Source: Armatimonadota bacterium
GTDB taxonomy: Bacteria > Sysuimicrobiota > Sysuimicrobiia > Sysuimicrobiales > Kaftiobacteriaceae
Reading direction: 5' to 3'
Length of the DNA stretch: 64,000 nucleotides
Assembly (NCBI GenBank): GCA_031459765.1
Contig: JAVKHY010000003.1
Location: 270,949 to 334,948, forward strand
Under the pieces are notes generated by a model that saw only the letters and a program-made list of their open reading frames with translations, ran no database searches and was not told where the DNA came from. This document shows positions 54,631-63,427 of the stretch, in pieces; within the stretch, counting starts at the first letter, position 1, and each line of letters opens with the position of its first letter. A program made the position numbers and the translations under genes.

Positions 54631-55549
54631 CGCGCTCATCGTCTGCCACGTGGCGCCGGACGGGGACTGCCTGGGGTCCGCCCTGGCCCTGGCCCTGGCC
54701 TGCGGGCAGTGCGGCGTCCAGGCCCTGGTGGGCAGCGCGGACGGCGTGCCCGAGGTCTACCGCTTCCTGCCCGGCAGCGACCGGATCCTCACCGCCCCGC
54801 CCGAGCGGGCGTGCGCGGTGGGGGTGGCCGTGGAGTGCAGCTCCCTCGACCGCGCCGGCGCCTTCGCCGAGGTGCTGGCCCGGTCCCGGACCGTGATCAA
54901 CATCGATCACCACCAGAGCAACACCGCCTTCGGCGACATCGTCTTCCACGATCCCGCGGCCGCGGCGGTCGGCGAGCAGATCTCCGAGGTGATCCGGGCG
55001 ATGGCCGTCCCGCTGACCCGGGAACTGGCCCAGTGCCTGCTGACCGCGATCGTCACCGACACCGGCCGGTTCGGGTTTCCCAACACCACCCCGCGGACGC
55101 TGCGGCTGGCCGCCGACCTGGTCGCCGCCGGGGGGTCGATTCCGGCCGTCGTGGAGCGCGTCTATGAGACGCGCACGGCGGGGGGCCTCCGGCTGCTCGG
55201 CGCCTCGCTGCAACGGCTGGCGCTGGCCGCCGAGGGTCGGATCGCCTGGACGGCGGTGACCCCGCAGATGCTGCAGGAGGCCGGGGCCGGCGCGGACGAC
55301 GTCACGGGCATCGTCAACCTGCTGCGCCAGATTCGCGGCGTGCAGGTTGCGCTGCTCTTTGAGGTAACGCCCGACGGCGTCCGTGTGGGCATCCGCTCGC
55401 GCGACGGCGTCCGGGCCCACGCCATCGCGGAGGCGTTCGGCGGCGGCGGCCACGCCGGCGCGGCCGGGTTCACCGCCAGTGGGTCGCTGGACGACGTCGT
55501 GGCCCGGACGCTGGCCGCGGCGGAGAAGGAGCTCCATGCCGCCTCCTGA
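54581..55549 (+). CDS. nrnA: DHH/DHHA1 phosphoesterase NrnA-like (oligoribonuclease / pAp phosphatase)
   Basis: 322 residues. 'VCHVAPDGDCLGSALAL' (DHH motif 1), 'AVECSSLDRAG' (the usual Asp at motif 2 appears as Glu/Cys), 'VINIDHHQSNTAFGD' (DHH), 'TAIVTDTGRF', and DHHA1 'VGIRSRDGVRAHAIAEAFGGGGHAGAAGFTASG'. It degrades nanoRNAs and pAp, completing RNA turnover. The gene lies between rbfA and truB, a standard position in many Firmicutes. Confidence 0.9.
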   Translation: MPTLPETIAGILRTTPDALIVCHVAPDGDCLGSALALALACGQCGVQALVGSADGVPEVYRFLPGSDRILTAPPERACAVGVAVECSSLDRAGAFAEVLARSRTVINIDHHQSNTAFGDIVFHDPAAAAVGEQISEVIRAMAVPLTRELAQCLLTAIVTDTGRFGFPNTTPRTLRLAADLVAAGGSIPAVVERVYETRTAGGLRLLGASLQRLALAAEGRIAWTAVTPQMLQEAGAGADDVTGIVNLLRQIRGVQVALLFEVTPDGVRVGIRSRDGVRAHAIAEAFGGGGHAGAAGFTASGSLDDVVARTLAAAEKELHAAS

Positions 55550-56435
55550 CGGCATCCTCAACGTGCTGAAGCCGGTGGGGATGACATCCCACGACGTGGT
55601 GGATGCGGTGCGGCGTCTTGCCGGCACGCGGCGCGTCGGCCACACCGGGACGCTCGATCCCGGCGCCTCGGGCGTCCTGGTCCTGGTCGTGGGCCGGGCC
55701 ACCCGGCTGGCCGAGTTCGTGGCGGTGACGGACAAGGAGTACCTGGTGGAGGTGACCTTCGGCCGCGCCACCGACACGGGGGATGCCTACGGGGCGACGG
55801 TCGCAGAGCACCCTACGGAAGGTCTTACGGCGGAGCGGGTGCGGGAGGTCCTGCGGTCGTTCATGGGCGAGATCGAACAGGTTCCGCCCATGGCCTCCGC
55901 CGTCCACGTGGGGGGCAGACGGCTCTATGAGCTCCGCCGGGAGGGGGCCCGGGTGGACGTGCCGCCCCGACGGGTGACCATCTACCAGCTCGAGCTAGTG
56001 GAGTTTGCGGCGGAGCGTCCCGCCCGAGGGCGGCTCCACATCACCTGCTCCAAGGGCACCTATATCCGCGGACTGTGCCATGAGATCGGGACGGCGCTGG
56101 GGGTGGGCGCCCATGCCTCCTTCATGGTCCGCACCCGGGTCGGGCGCTACCTCCTGGAAGACGCCTACGCGCTGGAGGAGCTGACCCCCCGGTCGCTGGA
56201 GGATGCCCTGGAGTCGCCGGAGGCGGCCCTGGCCGATCTGCCCGCCGTGGAGCTCACCGCGGTGCAGCGCCAGGCCGTCGTGCACGGTCAGCCGGTTCCG
56301 CTGTTCAAGGTGCCCGGCTGGCAACGCCTGGTCCAGGCGGACCTGGTGCGCCTGCGCGACGCCCGGGGCCTGGTGGCGCTGGCCCGCGTCGAGCAGGGGG
56401 TGCTGAAACCCTTCAAAGTGCTGCGGGAGGGCTGA
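55536..56435 (+). CDS. truB: tRNA pseudouridine(55) synthase TruB
   Basis: 299 residues. 'DGILNVLKPVGMTSHDVVDAVRRLAGTRRVGHTGTLDPGASGVLVLVVGRATRL' with catalytic Asp41, then 'KEYLVEVTFGRATDTGDAYG', 'QVPPMASAVHVGGRRLYELRREG' and 'CSKGTYIRGLCHEIGTALG'. AAGGAG precedes ATG 55536. It overlaps nrnA by 14 bases and ribF by one. Confidence 0.95.
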   Translation: MPPPDGILNVLKPVGMTSHDVVDAVRRLAGTRRVGHTGTLDPGASGVLVLVVGRATRLAEFVAVTDKEYLVEVTFGRATDTGDAYGATVAEHPTEGLTAERVREVLRSFMGEIEQVPPMASAVHVGGRRLYELRREGARVDVPPRRVTIYQLELVEFAAERPARGRLHITCSKGTYIRGLCHEIGTALGVGAHASFMVRTRVGRYLLEDAYALEELTPRSLEDALESPEAALADLPAVELTAVQRQAVVHGQPVPLFKVPGWQRLVQADLVRLRDARGLVALARVEQGVLKPFKVLREG

Positions 56436-57373
56436 TGGAGGTCGTCCGGGACCTTGCCGCCTTTCCGCGCCAGCGCGTCCCGGTGGCCCTGGCCCTGGGC
56501 ACCTTCGACGGCGTGCACCGCGGGCATCAGGCCCTCCTGCAGGCCGCCGTGCGTCTGGCCAGGGAGGTGGGCGGCCGCGCCGCGGCGATCACCTTCGACC
56601 CGCACCCGCTGACGGTGATCGCTCCGCCTCCGGAACCCTTCCTGCTCACGACCCTGGACGAGCGGTTGACGCTGCTGGCGGCGCAGGGCATCGACCTGAC
56701 CGTGGTAGTCAGGTTCGATGAAGCGCTGCGGCGGATCGACGCGGCGGGCTGGATGGCCATGCTGGAACGGCACGTCGGCATGCAGCACCTCCTCTGCGGG
56801 GACAACTACACCTTCGGACGGGATCGGGGCGGCACGGCCGAGCTGTTGCGGCGGTGGGCGGAGGCGCGGGGCGTCCGGGTACATGTGATCGCGCCGGTGC
56901 ATGTCGGGGGGACGCTGGTGAGCAGCACGCTGATCCGGCGGCTGCTGCGCTCCGGAGAGGTGCGCGAGGCGGCCCGGTATCTGGGCCGGTGGTATCGGCT
57001 GGGGGGCCGGGTGGGGCGGGGCGACGCCCGAGGACGGCGGCTGGGGTTTCCCACCGCGAATCTCGTGCCCCGGGACGACAAGCTCGTCCCCGCCGGCGGG
57101 ATCTACGCCGCCCTGGCCCACCTCGGGAGCGCCCGGTACGCGGCCGCGGTGAGCATCGGCACGCGTCCCACCTTCGGACCGGGCGCGCTGGTGGTGGAGG
57201 CGTATCTGCTGGATTTCTCCGGCGACCTCTACGATCAGGAGCTCGAGGTGGAGTTCGTGCAACGGCTGCGCGACGAGATTGCCTTCACCTCCGAGGAGGC
57301 GCTCATCAGGCAGATCGGAGAGGACGTGGAGGAGACCCGCCGCCTGCTGGAGGCGCCGGTGGACCCGGCCTGA
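56435..57373 (+). CDS. ribF: Bifunctional riboflavin kinase / FAD synthetase
   Basis: 312 residues. FAD synthetase part: 'LGTFDGVHRGHQALLQAAVRLA', 'FDPHPL', 'GDNYTFGRDRGGTAELLRR', 'VSSTLIRRLLRSGEVREAARYLGR'. Riboflavin kinase part: 'GRRLGFPTANLVPRDDKLVPAGGIYAAL', 'SIGTRPTFGPGALVVEAYLLDFSGDLYDQELEVEFVQRLRDEIAF'. It makes FMN and FAD. Start ATG overlaps the truB stop (TGATG). Confidence 0.95.
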   Translation: MEVVRDLAAFPRQRVPVALALGTFDGVHRGHQALLQAAVRLAREVGGRAAAITFDPHPLTVIAPPPEPFLLTTLDERLTLLAAQGIDLTVVVRFDEALRRIDAAGWMAMLERHVGMQHLLCGDNYTFGRDRGGTAELLRRWAEARGVRVHVIAPVHVGGTLVSSTLIRRLLRSGEVREAARYLGRWYRLGGRVGRGDARGRRLGFPTANLVPRDDKLVPAGGIYAALAHLGSARYAAAVSIGTRPTFGPGALVVEAYLLDFSGDLYDQELEVEFVQRLRDEIAFTSEEALIRQIGEDVEETRRLLEAPVDPA

Positions 57374-57422
57374 GGGCGGCGTCGCCCCGCGCCGCCGGCC
57401 GGGGCGCGGCCGCCCCGTTGCG

Positions 57423-57451
57423 TTGTGGGGTGACCGGCCGCGTGGTAAAAT
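57423..57451 (+). promoter_or_regulatory. Promoter of rpsO
   Basis: TTGTGG (57423-57428), a 17-base spacer, TAAAAT (57446-57451), then an A/T-rich start region. The ~80-base leader contains a short stem CCGGCGG/CCGCCGG at about 57492-57505 and GGAGG before the GTG. S15 often autoregulates through such leaders. Confidence 0.65.
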
Positions 57452-57537
57452 TAACAAGTACCATTGAGTCTCTGGCTGGGCGGTGCGTGCCTCCGGCGGC
57501 CGCCGGGCCTTGATTCACCGATGGAGGTGGCCCTGTC

Positions 57538-57807
57538 GTGGCCTTGCCCAAGACGAAGAAGACCGAGATCGTGGACCGTCACCGCAGGCACGAAACCGAC
57601 ACCGGGTCCCCGGAAGTGCAGATCGCGTTGCTCACCGAGCGCATCAACCAGCTCACGGAGCATCTGGCTTTGCACAAGAAGGACATCCACTCCCGGCGCG
57701 GGCTGCTGAAGATGGTCGGCCAGCGCCGCCGGCTGCTCAGTTACCTGCAGCAGACCGACCTTCCCCGGTACCGGCAGCTGGTCGAGTCCCTTGGACTGCG
57801 CCGGTGA
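57538..57807 (+). CDS. rpsO: 30S ribosomal protein S15
   Basis: 89 residues: '[82 protein letters not shown]', an intact S15 throughout. GTG start with GGAGGTGG upstream. It lies immediately before pnp, as in most bacteria. Confidence 0.97.
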   Translation: MALPKTKKTEIVDRHRRHETDTGSPEVQIALLTERINQLTEHLALHKKDIHSRRGLLKMVGQRRRLLSYLQQTDLPRYRQLVESLGLRR

Positions 57808-57864
57808 TCGGGGCGCCGCCGGAGCGCGGCCCCGGTACGGAGCAACGATGAGGTGACGGGTTCG

Positions 57865-57887
57865 GGAGCGGGGGTCGTCCCCGCTCC
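57865..57887 (+). terminator. Hairpin between rpsO and pnp
   Basis: GGAGCGGGG (57865-57873), loop GTCGT, CCCCGCTCC (57879-57887), followed by TTCC. The rpsO-pnp spacer classically carries a terminator plus an RNase III / PNPase autoregulatory hairpin; this stem is the candidate here. Confidence 0.55.
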
Positions 57888-57937
57888 TTCCGTGTGTAGG
57901 GATGGGAGATGGCAGGCGATAGAGGAGGAACAGGCTG

Positions 57938-60166
57938 ATGATGCAGTGGGAGGCCCAGCAGGTCGGGGTCGAGGTGGCCGGACGCGTGCTGTCCTTCGAG
58001 ACCGGCGTCCTGGCCCGCCAGGCGGGCGGCGCCGTGGTCGTGCGCTACGGCGACACGATGGTCCTCGTGACCGCCACCGCCTCGGAGGAGCCCCGGGAGG
58101 GGATCGACTTCTTCCCCCTGACCTGCGATCTGGAAGAGAAGATGTACGCCGCCGGCAAGATCCCCGGCGGCTTCTTCAAGCGCGAGGGCCGGCCGGGGGA
58201 GCGGGCCATCCAGACCGCCCGCCTCATGGACCGGCCGATCCGTCCGCTGTTCCCCAAGGGGTTCCGCAACGACGTGCAGGTAATCGCCACCGTCCTGTCG
58301 GCCGATCAGGAGAACGATGTGGCGATTCCCGCCATCAACGGCGCCTCCTGCGCGTTGATGCTCTCCCACGTGCCCTTCGACGGACCCATCGGGGCCGTGC
58401 GCATCGGGTTGATCGACGGGCGGTACGTGGTCAATCCGACGCAGACGCAGCTGGACACGCAGAGCCAGCTGGACCTGATCGTCGCCGCCACCGACGAGGC
58501 CATCATCATGGTCGAGGCGGGGGCGCGGGAGGTGGCGGAGGAGCGCGTGCTCGCCGCCCTGGACCTGGCCCACGCCGAGATCCGTCGCATCATCCAGGCC
58601 CAGCGCGACCTGGCGGCGCGGGCGGGGAAGCCCAAGATGGCGGTCCCCGTCCCGCAGGTCGATCAGGAACTGGCCGCCGCGGTGCGGGATCGGGCCCGGC
58701 CGCTGATCCGCGAGGCGCTGGCCCAGCCGGAAAAGCTGATGCGGGAGGACGCCCTGCGGCAGGTGCTGCAGCGCGTCGCGCCGGCCTTCGCCGAGCAGTA
58801 CCCCGAACGGAGCAAGGAGATCGAGGAGATCCTCCAGGCGGCGATCAGGGAGGAGGTCCGCCGCGGGATCCTCGAGGAGGGGCGCCGCGTGGACGGCCGC
58901 GGAGTGCGGGACGTCCGTCCGCTGCGCGCCGCGGTCGGCCTGCTCCCGCGGGCCCACGGCTCCGGCCTGTTCCAGCGCGGCCAGACCCAGGTCCTCTCCG
59001 TGGCCACGCTGGGCACCGGCGAAGACGAGCAGATCATCGACGATCTCTCCCCGCGGACGCGCAAGCGGTTCATGCACCACTACTCCTTCCCGCCCTACAG
59101 CGTCGGCGAGGTCCGGCCGCTGCGCTCGCCCGGCCGCCGGGAGATCGGGCACGGCCTGCTGGCCGAGCGCGCGCTGGAGCCGGTGCTTCCCGGTGAGGAG
59201 GTCTTCCCCTACACCATCCGACTGGTCTCCGAAGTCCTGGAGTCCAACGGCTCCACCTCCATGGCCTCGGTGTGCGGCTCGACCCTCGCCCTCATGGACG
59301 CCGGCGTGCCGATCAAGGCCCCGGTGGCGGGCATCTCCATGGGTCTGGTGACGGGAGAGGGAGGGCGGTTCGTCGTCCTGACCGACATCCAGGGGTTGGA
59401 GGACGCCTTCGGGGACATGGACTTCAAGGTGGCCGGCACGCGGGTCGGGATCACCGCCCTGCAGCTGGACATCAAGATCAAAGGGCTGTCCCGGGAGATC
59501 CTGGCCCGGGCCCTGGCCGAGGCGCGCGAGACGCGCCTCATGATCCTGGACGTGATGGCCCAGGCCATCGCCGAGCCGCGGCCCGGTCTCTCGCCCTACG
59601 CCCCGCGGATCATCACCATCGAGATCAACCCGGACAAGATCCGGGAGGTGATCGGTCCCGGCGGCAAGGTGATCAACAAGATCACGGCCGAAACCGGGGT
59701 GAAGATCGATATCGAGCAGGACGGCAAGGTGCACGTGGCCTCCGCCGACGAGGCGGCCGCAGCGCGCGCCATCCGGATGATCGAGGAGATCGTGCGCGAG
59801 GTGAAGGTGGGCGAGATCTACACCGGCCGCGTGACGCGCCTGATGAACTTCGGCGCCTTCCTCGAGGTGCTGCCCGGCAAAGAGGGGTTGCTGCACATCT
59901 CCGAGCTGGGGGACGGCGAACGGGTGACGCGCGTGGAGGACGTGGTCAAGGTGGGCGACGAGATGCAGGTCCGGGTCCGCGAGATCGACAACCTGGGCCG
60001 CATCAACCTGACCCGACGGCTGGAGCCCGGGCCCGAGGACGAGCGGCTGCGGCGGGCGGCCCGCGCCGGCCGCGGCGACGACCGGCGGCACCGCCCCGAA
60101 GGCGGCGGCGCGCGGCGGCGCCGTCCCGACCACCGCGGGGAACCGCGCGGGCGCAGACCGGAATAG
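57938..60166 (+). CDS. pnp: Polyribonucleotide nucleotidyltransferase (PNPase)
   Basis: 742 residues: two RNase PH domains ('[33 protein letters not shown]', '[26 protein letters not shown]', '[22 protein letters not shown]', '[25 protein letters not shown]'), then KH ('[29 protein letters not shown]') and S1 ('[33 protein letters not shown]'), ending with an Arg/Gly-rich tail. 3'-5' phosphorolytic RNA decay. GAGGAGG precedes ATG-ATG at 57938. Confidence 0.96.
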   Translation: MMQWEAQQVGVEVAGRVLSFETGVLARQAGGAVVVRYGDTMVLVTATASEEPREGIDFFPLTCDLEEKMYAAGKIPGGFFKREGRPGERAIQTARLMDRPIRPLFPKGFRNDVQVIATVLSADQENDVAIPAINGASCALMLSHVPFDGPIGAVRIGLIDGRYVVNPTQTQLDTQSQLDLIVAATDEAIIMVEAGAREVAEERVLAALDLAHAEIRRIIQAQRDLAARAGKPKMAVPVPQVDQELAAAVRDRARPLIREALAQPEKLMREDALRQVLQRVAPAFAEQYPERSKEIEEILQAAIREEVRRGILEEGRRVDGRGVRDVRPLRAAVGLLPRAHGSGLFQRGQTQVLSVATLGTGEDEQIIDDLSPRTRKRFMHHYSFPPYSVGEVRPLRSPGRREIGHGLLAERALEPVLPGEEVFPYTIRLVSEVLESNGSTSMASVCGSTLALMDAGVPIKAPVAGISMGLVTGEGGRFVVLTDIQGLEDAFGDMDFKVAGTRVGITALQLDIKIKGLSREILARALAEARETRLMILDVMAQAIAEPRPGLSPYAPRIITIEINPDKIREVIGPGGKVINKITAETGVKIDIEQDGKVHVASADEAAAARAIRMIEEIVREVKVGEIYTGRVTRLMNFGAFLEVLPGKEGLLHISELGDGERVTRVEDVVKVGDEMQVRVREIDNLGRINLTRRLEPGPEDERLRRAARAGRGDDRRHRPEGGGARRRRPDHRGEPRGRRPE

Positions 60167-60229
60167 TCCGAGCGCGGGCAAAACCCCAAGAGGAATCCCC
60201 GGACAGGTACAGTAGAGGAGAAAGCACCG

Positions 60230-60251
60230 CCCCGCGGGCGGAGCCGCGGGG
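60230..60251 (+). repeat. 8-bp inverted repeat covering the M16 peptidase start region
   Basis: CCCCGCGG (60230-60237) and CCGCGGGG (60244-60251) flank a six-base loop that contains GGAG. The right arm ends on the GTG start, so the hairpin would mask the ribosome site. It may limit translation or act as a pnp 3' structure. Confidence 0.45.
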
Positions 60252-61555
60252 TGACCCTCATGCGCGACGAGATCGCCAAGAGCGTGCTGCCCAACGGGCT
60301 GCGGATCGTGACCGAGCGGATGCCGCAGGTGCGCACCGCGGCCCTGGGGGTCTGGGTGAACGCCGGCTCCCGCTACGAACCCCCGGGCCGGCACGGCATC
60401 TCCCACTTCCTGGAGCACCTGTTTTTCAAGGGCACCGCCACCCGGTCCGCCCTGGAGATCGCCCAGGCCGCCGACGAGATCGGGGGCCAGATGAACGCCT
60501 TCACCGACCGGGAGCAGACGGTCTTCTTCGTCAAGGTGCTCTCCGCCCACTTCGACCAGGCCGTGGAGATCGTGGCCGACATGCTGCTGCGCCCCACGCT
60601 GGCCCCGGAGGCGATCGAGCGGGAGCGGCAGGTCATCGCCGAGGAGATCAAGAGTTACGAGGACGCCCCCGACGAACTGGTCCAGGACCTCTTCGCCCAG
60701 ACGGTGTGGAACGGCCACCCGCTGGGCCGCCCGGTGATCGGGACGCTGGAGACGGTGGGCCGGCTGCGGCGCGAGGACTTCCTGGAGCACATCCGCCACT
60801 TCTATCGACCGGGCAACGTCGTGGTGGCGGTGGCCGGCGACATCGACCACGCCACGGTGGTGGACGCCGTCCGGCGTCACTTCGGGGCGTGGGACGGTCC
60901 GGCTCCGCCGGTGGTGGCCGAGCCGCCCCGTCCCCAGGCCGATGTGGTGACCCGCCTCAAGGAAACGGAGCAGGTACACCTCTGTCTGGGCACCCAGGGC
61001 TTGGCCCAGGCCGACGAGAGGCGGTACGCCCTGTCCCTGCTGGATCACCTGCTGGGCGGCGGGATGTCCTCCCGCCTGTTCCAGGAGATCCGGGAGCGGC
61101 GGGGCCTCGTCTACACCATCTCCTCCTACGCCACCTCCTACCGGGACGGCGGGCTCTTCGTCATCTACGCCGGGATGAGCCCCGACGCCGCTCCGGAGGT
61201 CATCCGGCTCACGTTGGACGAGGTGGAGAAGATGACGCAGGAGCCGGTCCCCGCCGCCGAACTGGCCCGGGCCAAGGAGTCGCTGAAGGGCAGCCTGATG
61301 CTCTCCCTGGAGAGCACGGGCAGCCGGATGTCGGTCCTGGCGCGCTCCGAGATCTACCACGGCCGGCAGATCACCCTGGACGAGCTCATCGCCCGGATCG
61401 ACGCCGTCACCGCGGAGGAGCTGCGGCATCTGGCCGCCGAACTGTTCCAGCCGCGCCGCCTCTCGATGGCGGCGATCGGACCGTTCCGCTCCGACGGGGG
61501 GCTGGCCAGGGCGATGCGCGAGGCCTTTGTCTCCGCGGTGGAGGCCGCGATCTGA
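60251..61555 (+). CDS. M16 family zinc peptidase (YmxG/MlpA-like)
   Basis: 434 residues. The inverted zinc motif HFLEH is at 52-56 with the distal Glu in 'ERERQVIAEEIKSYEDAPDELVQDLF'. The second half-domain has 'QEIRERRGLVYTISSYATSYRDGGLFVIYAGMSP', the R/Y motif. It corresponds to the processing-peptidase-like gene that follows pnp in Bacillus. The substrate is unknown. ATG 60260 with GGGGTGA upstream is an alternative start. Confidence 0.9.
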   Translation: MTLMRDEIAKSVLPNGLRIVTERMPQVRTAALGVWVNAGSRYEPPGRHGISHFLEHLFFKGTATRSALEIAQAADEIGGQMNAFTDREQTVFFVKVLSAHFDQAVEIVADMLLRPTLAPEAIERERQVIAEEIKSYEDAPDELVQDLFAQTVWNGHPLGRPVIGTLETVGRLRREDFLEHIRHFYRPGNVVVAVAGDIDHATVVDAVRRHFGAWDGPAPPVVAEPPRPQADVVTRLKETEQVHLCLGTQGLAQADERRYALSLLDHLLGGGMSSRLFQEIRERRGLVYTISSYATSYRDGGLFVIYAGMSPDAAPEVIRLTLDEVEKMTQEPVPAAELARAKESLKGSLMLSLESTGSRMSVLARSEIYHGRQITLDELIARIDAVTAEELRHLAAELFQPRRLSMAAIGPFRSDGGLARAMREAFVSAVEAAI

Positions 61556-61557
61556 CC

Positions 61558-62367
61558 GTGGCCGGGCCCATCCGCGTCGCCGTCTCCGGGGCCGCCGGCC
61601 GGATGGGCCGGGCGGCGGTGCGGGCCGTCGCCCGGGAGCCGGATCTGGCGCTGGTCGGGGCCCTCGGTCGGACACACGCCGTCGGCGAGGACGCCGGCGT
61701 CGTCGCCGGCGGTGCTCCCCTGGGCGTGGCGATCACCGCGGATCTGGCGGCCGTGCTGCGCGCGGGGGCGGAGGTCCTGGTCGATTTCAGCCCCGGGCCG
61801 GCCGCAGTGGAACACGCCCGGGCGGCGATCCCCGCCGGCGTCTGCCCGGTGATCGGCGGCACCGGCATCACCACGCCGCAGATCGACGAGCTGGGCCGGC
61901 TGTGCGAGCGCCACCGCCTGGGCGCCGTCGTCGCGCCCAACTTCGCCCTCGGCGCCGTGCTGATGATGGTCTTCGCCCGCCAGGCGGCGCGGTACTTTCC
62001 CCACGCGGAAGTCATTGAGATGCACCATGACCGCAAGCGCGACGCCCCGTCGGGGACCGCGATGAAAACCGCCGCCCTCATCGCGCAGACCCGCGGGGAG
62101 CCTCCGCTCCCCGCGGTGCAGGAAGAGGAATTGGCCGCGGGCGCGCGCGGCGGCCGGGTGGAGGGCGTGCCCGTGCACAGCGTGCGGCTGCCCGGCCTGG
62201 TCGCCCATCAGGCGGTGATCTTTGGCGGGGCGGGGCAGACTCTGACCATCCGCCACGACTCGATCAACGAAGAGTCCTTCATGCCCGGCATGCTCCTGGC
62301 GATCCGCCGCGTGCGGACCGCCGGCAGGCTGATCTACGGCCTGGAGCCGTTGTTGGAGTTGGGCTGA
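61558..62367 (+). CDS. dapB: 4-hydroxy-tetrahydrodipicolinate reductase
   Basis: 269 residues. NAD(P)-binding 'IRVAVSGAAGRMGRAAVRAV', 'LVDFSPGPAAVEHARAAIPAGVCPVIGGTGIT', 'VVAPNFALGAVLMMVFARQAARYF' and the catalytic 'EVIEMHHDRKRDAPSGTAMKTA'. Second committed step of lysine/diaminopimelate synthesis. GTG start two bases after the peptidase stop. asd and aspartokinase follow. Confidence 0.95.
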   Translation: MAGPIRVAVSGAAGRMGRAAVRAVAREPDLALVGALGRTHAVGEDAGVVAGGAPLGVAITADLAAVLRAGAEVLVDFSPGPAAVEHARAAIPAGVCPVIGGTGITTPQIDELGRLCERHRLGAVVAPNFALGAVLMMVFARQAARYFPHAEVIEMHHDRKRDAPSGTAMKTAALIAQTRGEPPLPAVQEEELAAGARGGRVEGVPVHSVRLPGLVAHQAVIFGGAGQTLTIRHDSINEESFMPGMLLAIRRVRTAGRLIYGLEPLLELG

Positions 62368-62395
62368 CCGTGATAGAGTGTCGGGCAAAGGTGCG

Positions 62396-63421
62396 ATGAA
62401 CGGGTTTCGTGTTGCCGTCGTCGGCGCCACGGGGGCGGTGGGCCGCGAGGTGCTGCGCATCCTCCGCGAGCGCGCCTTCCCGCTGGCCGACCTGCGGCTG
62501 CTGGCCTCGCCGCGGTCGGCGGGGACGCGCCTGGACGGACGGGTGGTCGAAGCCGTCGCCCCGGAGCGCTTCGACGGGCTCGACCTCGCCATCTTCGATA
62601 CCCCCGATGCCGTCGCCGAGCAGTGGGTGCCGGTGGCCGCCGGCCGCGGCGCGGTGGTCATCGACAACTCCGCCGCCTTCCGCATGGCCGACGAAGTCCC
62701 GCTGGTCATCCCGGAGGTCAACGCCCACGACCTGGAGCGTCTCCCCCGCCGCATCGTGGCCAACCCCAACTGCACCTGCGCCACCATCGCCGTCCCCCTG
62801 GCCCCGCTGCACCGCAGGGCCGGGCTGCGGCGGGTGATCGCCTGTTCCTACCAGTCGGTGTCGGGCGCGGGGCAGCACGGGGTGGAGCAGCTCTGGAACG
62901 AGCTCCGCGACGCCGTCGGCGGCGGCCGTCCGCCGGAGCGGCCGGGCGGGCGCGCCTTTGCCCACCCGATCGCCATGAACATCATCCCGGCCATCGGGCG
63001 GCTGCAGGGCGCGCACACCGGCGAGGAGGTCAAGGTCGCGGCGGAACTGCGGAAGATGCTCGGCGCCCCCGAGTTGTCGGTGGGCATCACCTGTGTGCGG
63101 GTGCCGACGCTGGTCGGACACGGGGTGGCCGTCCACGCCGAGTTCAGCCGCCCTCTGGACCCGCAGGAGGCGCGGGCGATCCTGGAGCGCGCCCCGGGGG
63201 TGGCGGTGGTGGACGACCCGGCGGAGGCGCGCTACCCGACGGCGCTGCTGGCGGCCGGGCGCGACCCGTGTTACGTGGGCCGTATCCGCACGGACGGAGC
63301 GGGAAATTTGGCCTTCTTCGCCGCCGCCGACAACCTGAGAAAGGGGGCCGCGCTCAACGCCGTCCAGATCGCCGAGACGCTGGTCCAGCGCGGCCTGCTG
63401 AGGGGTTCGGTCCGGGCCTAG
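62396..63421 (+). CDS. asd: Aspartate-semialdehyde dehydrogenase
   Basis: 341 residues from ATG 62396 (AAAGGTG upstream); GTG 62378 is a longer alternative. 'FRVAVVGATGAVGREVLRIL', 'DNSAAFRMADEVPLVIPEVNAHDL', catalytic Cys126 in 'VANPNCTCATIA', 'QSVSGAGQHGVEQL' and 'AFFAAADNLRKGAALNAVQIAE'. It converts aspartyl phosphate to the semialdehyde shared by the lysine, threonine and methionine pathways. Confidence 0.95.
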   Translation: MNGFRVAVVGATGAVGREVLRILRERAFPLADLRLLASPRSAGTRLDGRVVEAVAPERFDGLDLAIFDTPDAVAEQWVPVAAGRGAVVIDNSAAFRMADEVPLVIPEVNAHDLERLPRRIVANPNCTCATIAVPLAPLHRRAGLRRVIACSYQSVSGAGQHGVEQLWNELRDAVGGGRPPERPGGRAFAHPIAMNIIPAIGRLQGAHTGEEVKVAAELRKMLGAPELSVGITCVRVPTLVGHGVAVHAEFSRPLDPQEARAILERAPGVAVVDDPAEARYPTALLAAGRDPCYVGRIRTDGAGNLAFFAAADNLRKGAALNAVQIAETLVQRGLLRGSVRA

Positions 63422-63427
63422 ACGCGC

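Noticed and set aside
57737..61675. 1312-codon minus-strand frame opposite rpsO, pnp and the M16 peptidase
   Set aside because: Covers three highly conserved genes on the other strand; the sequence is HDLG-rich and unlike any protein family. Such giant shadows are expected at this GC content.
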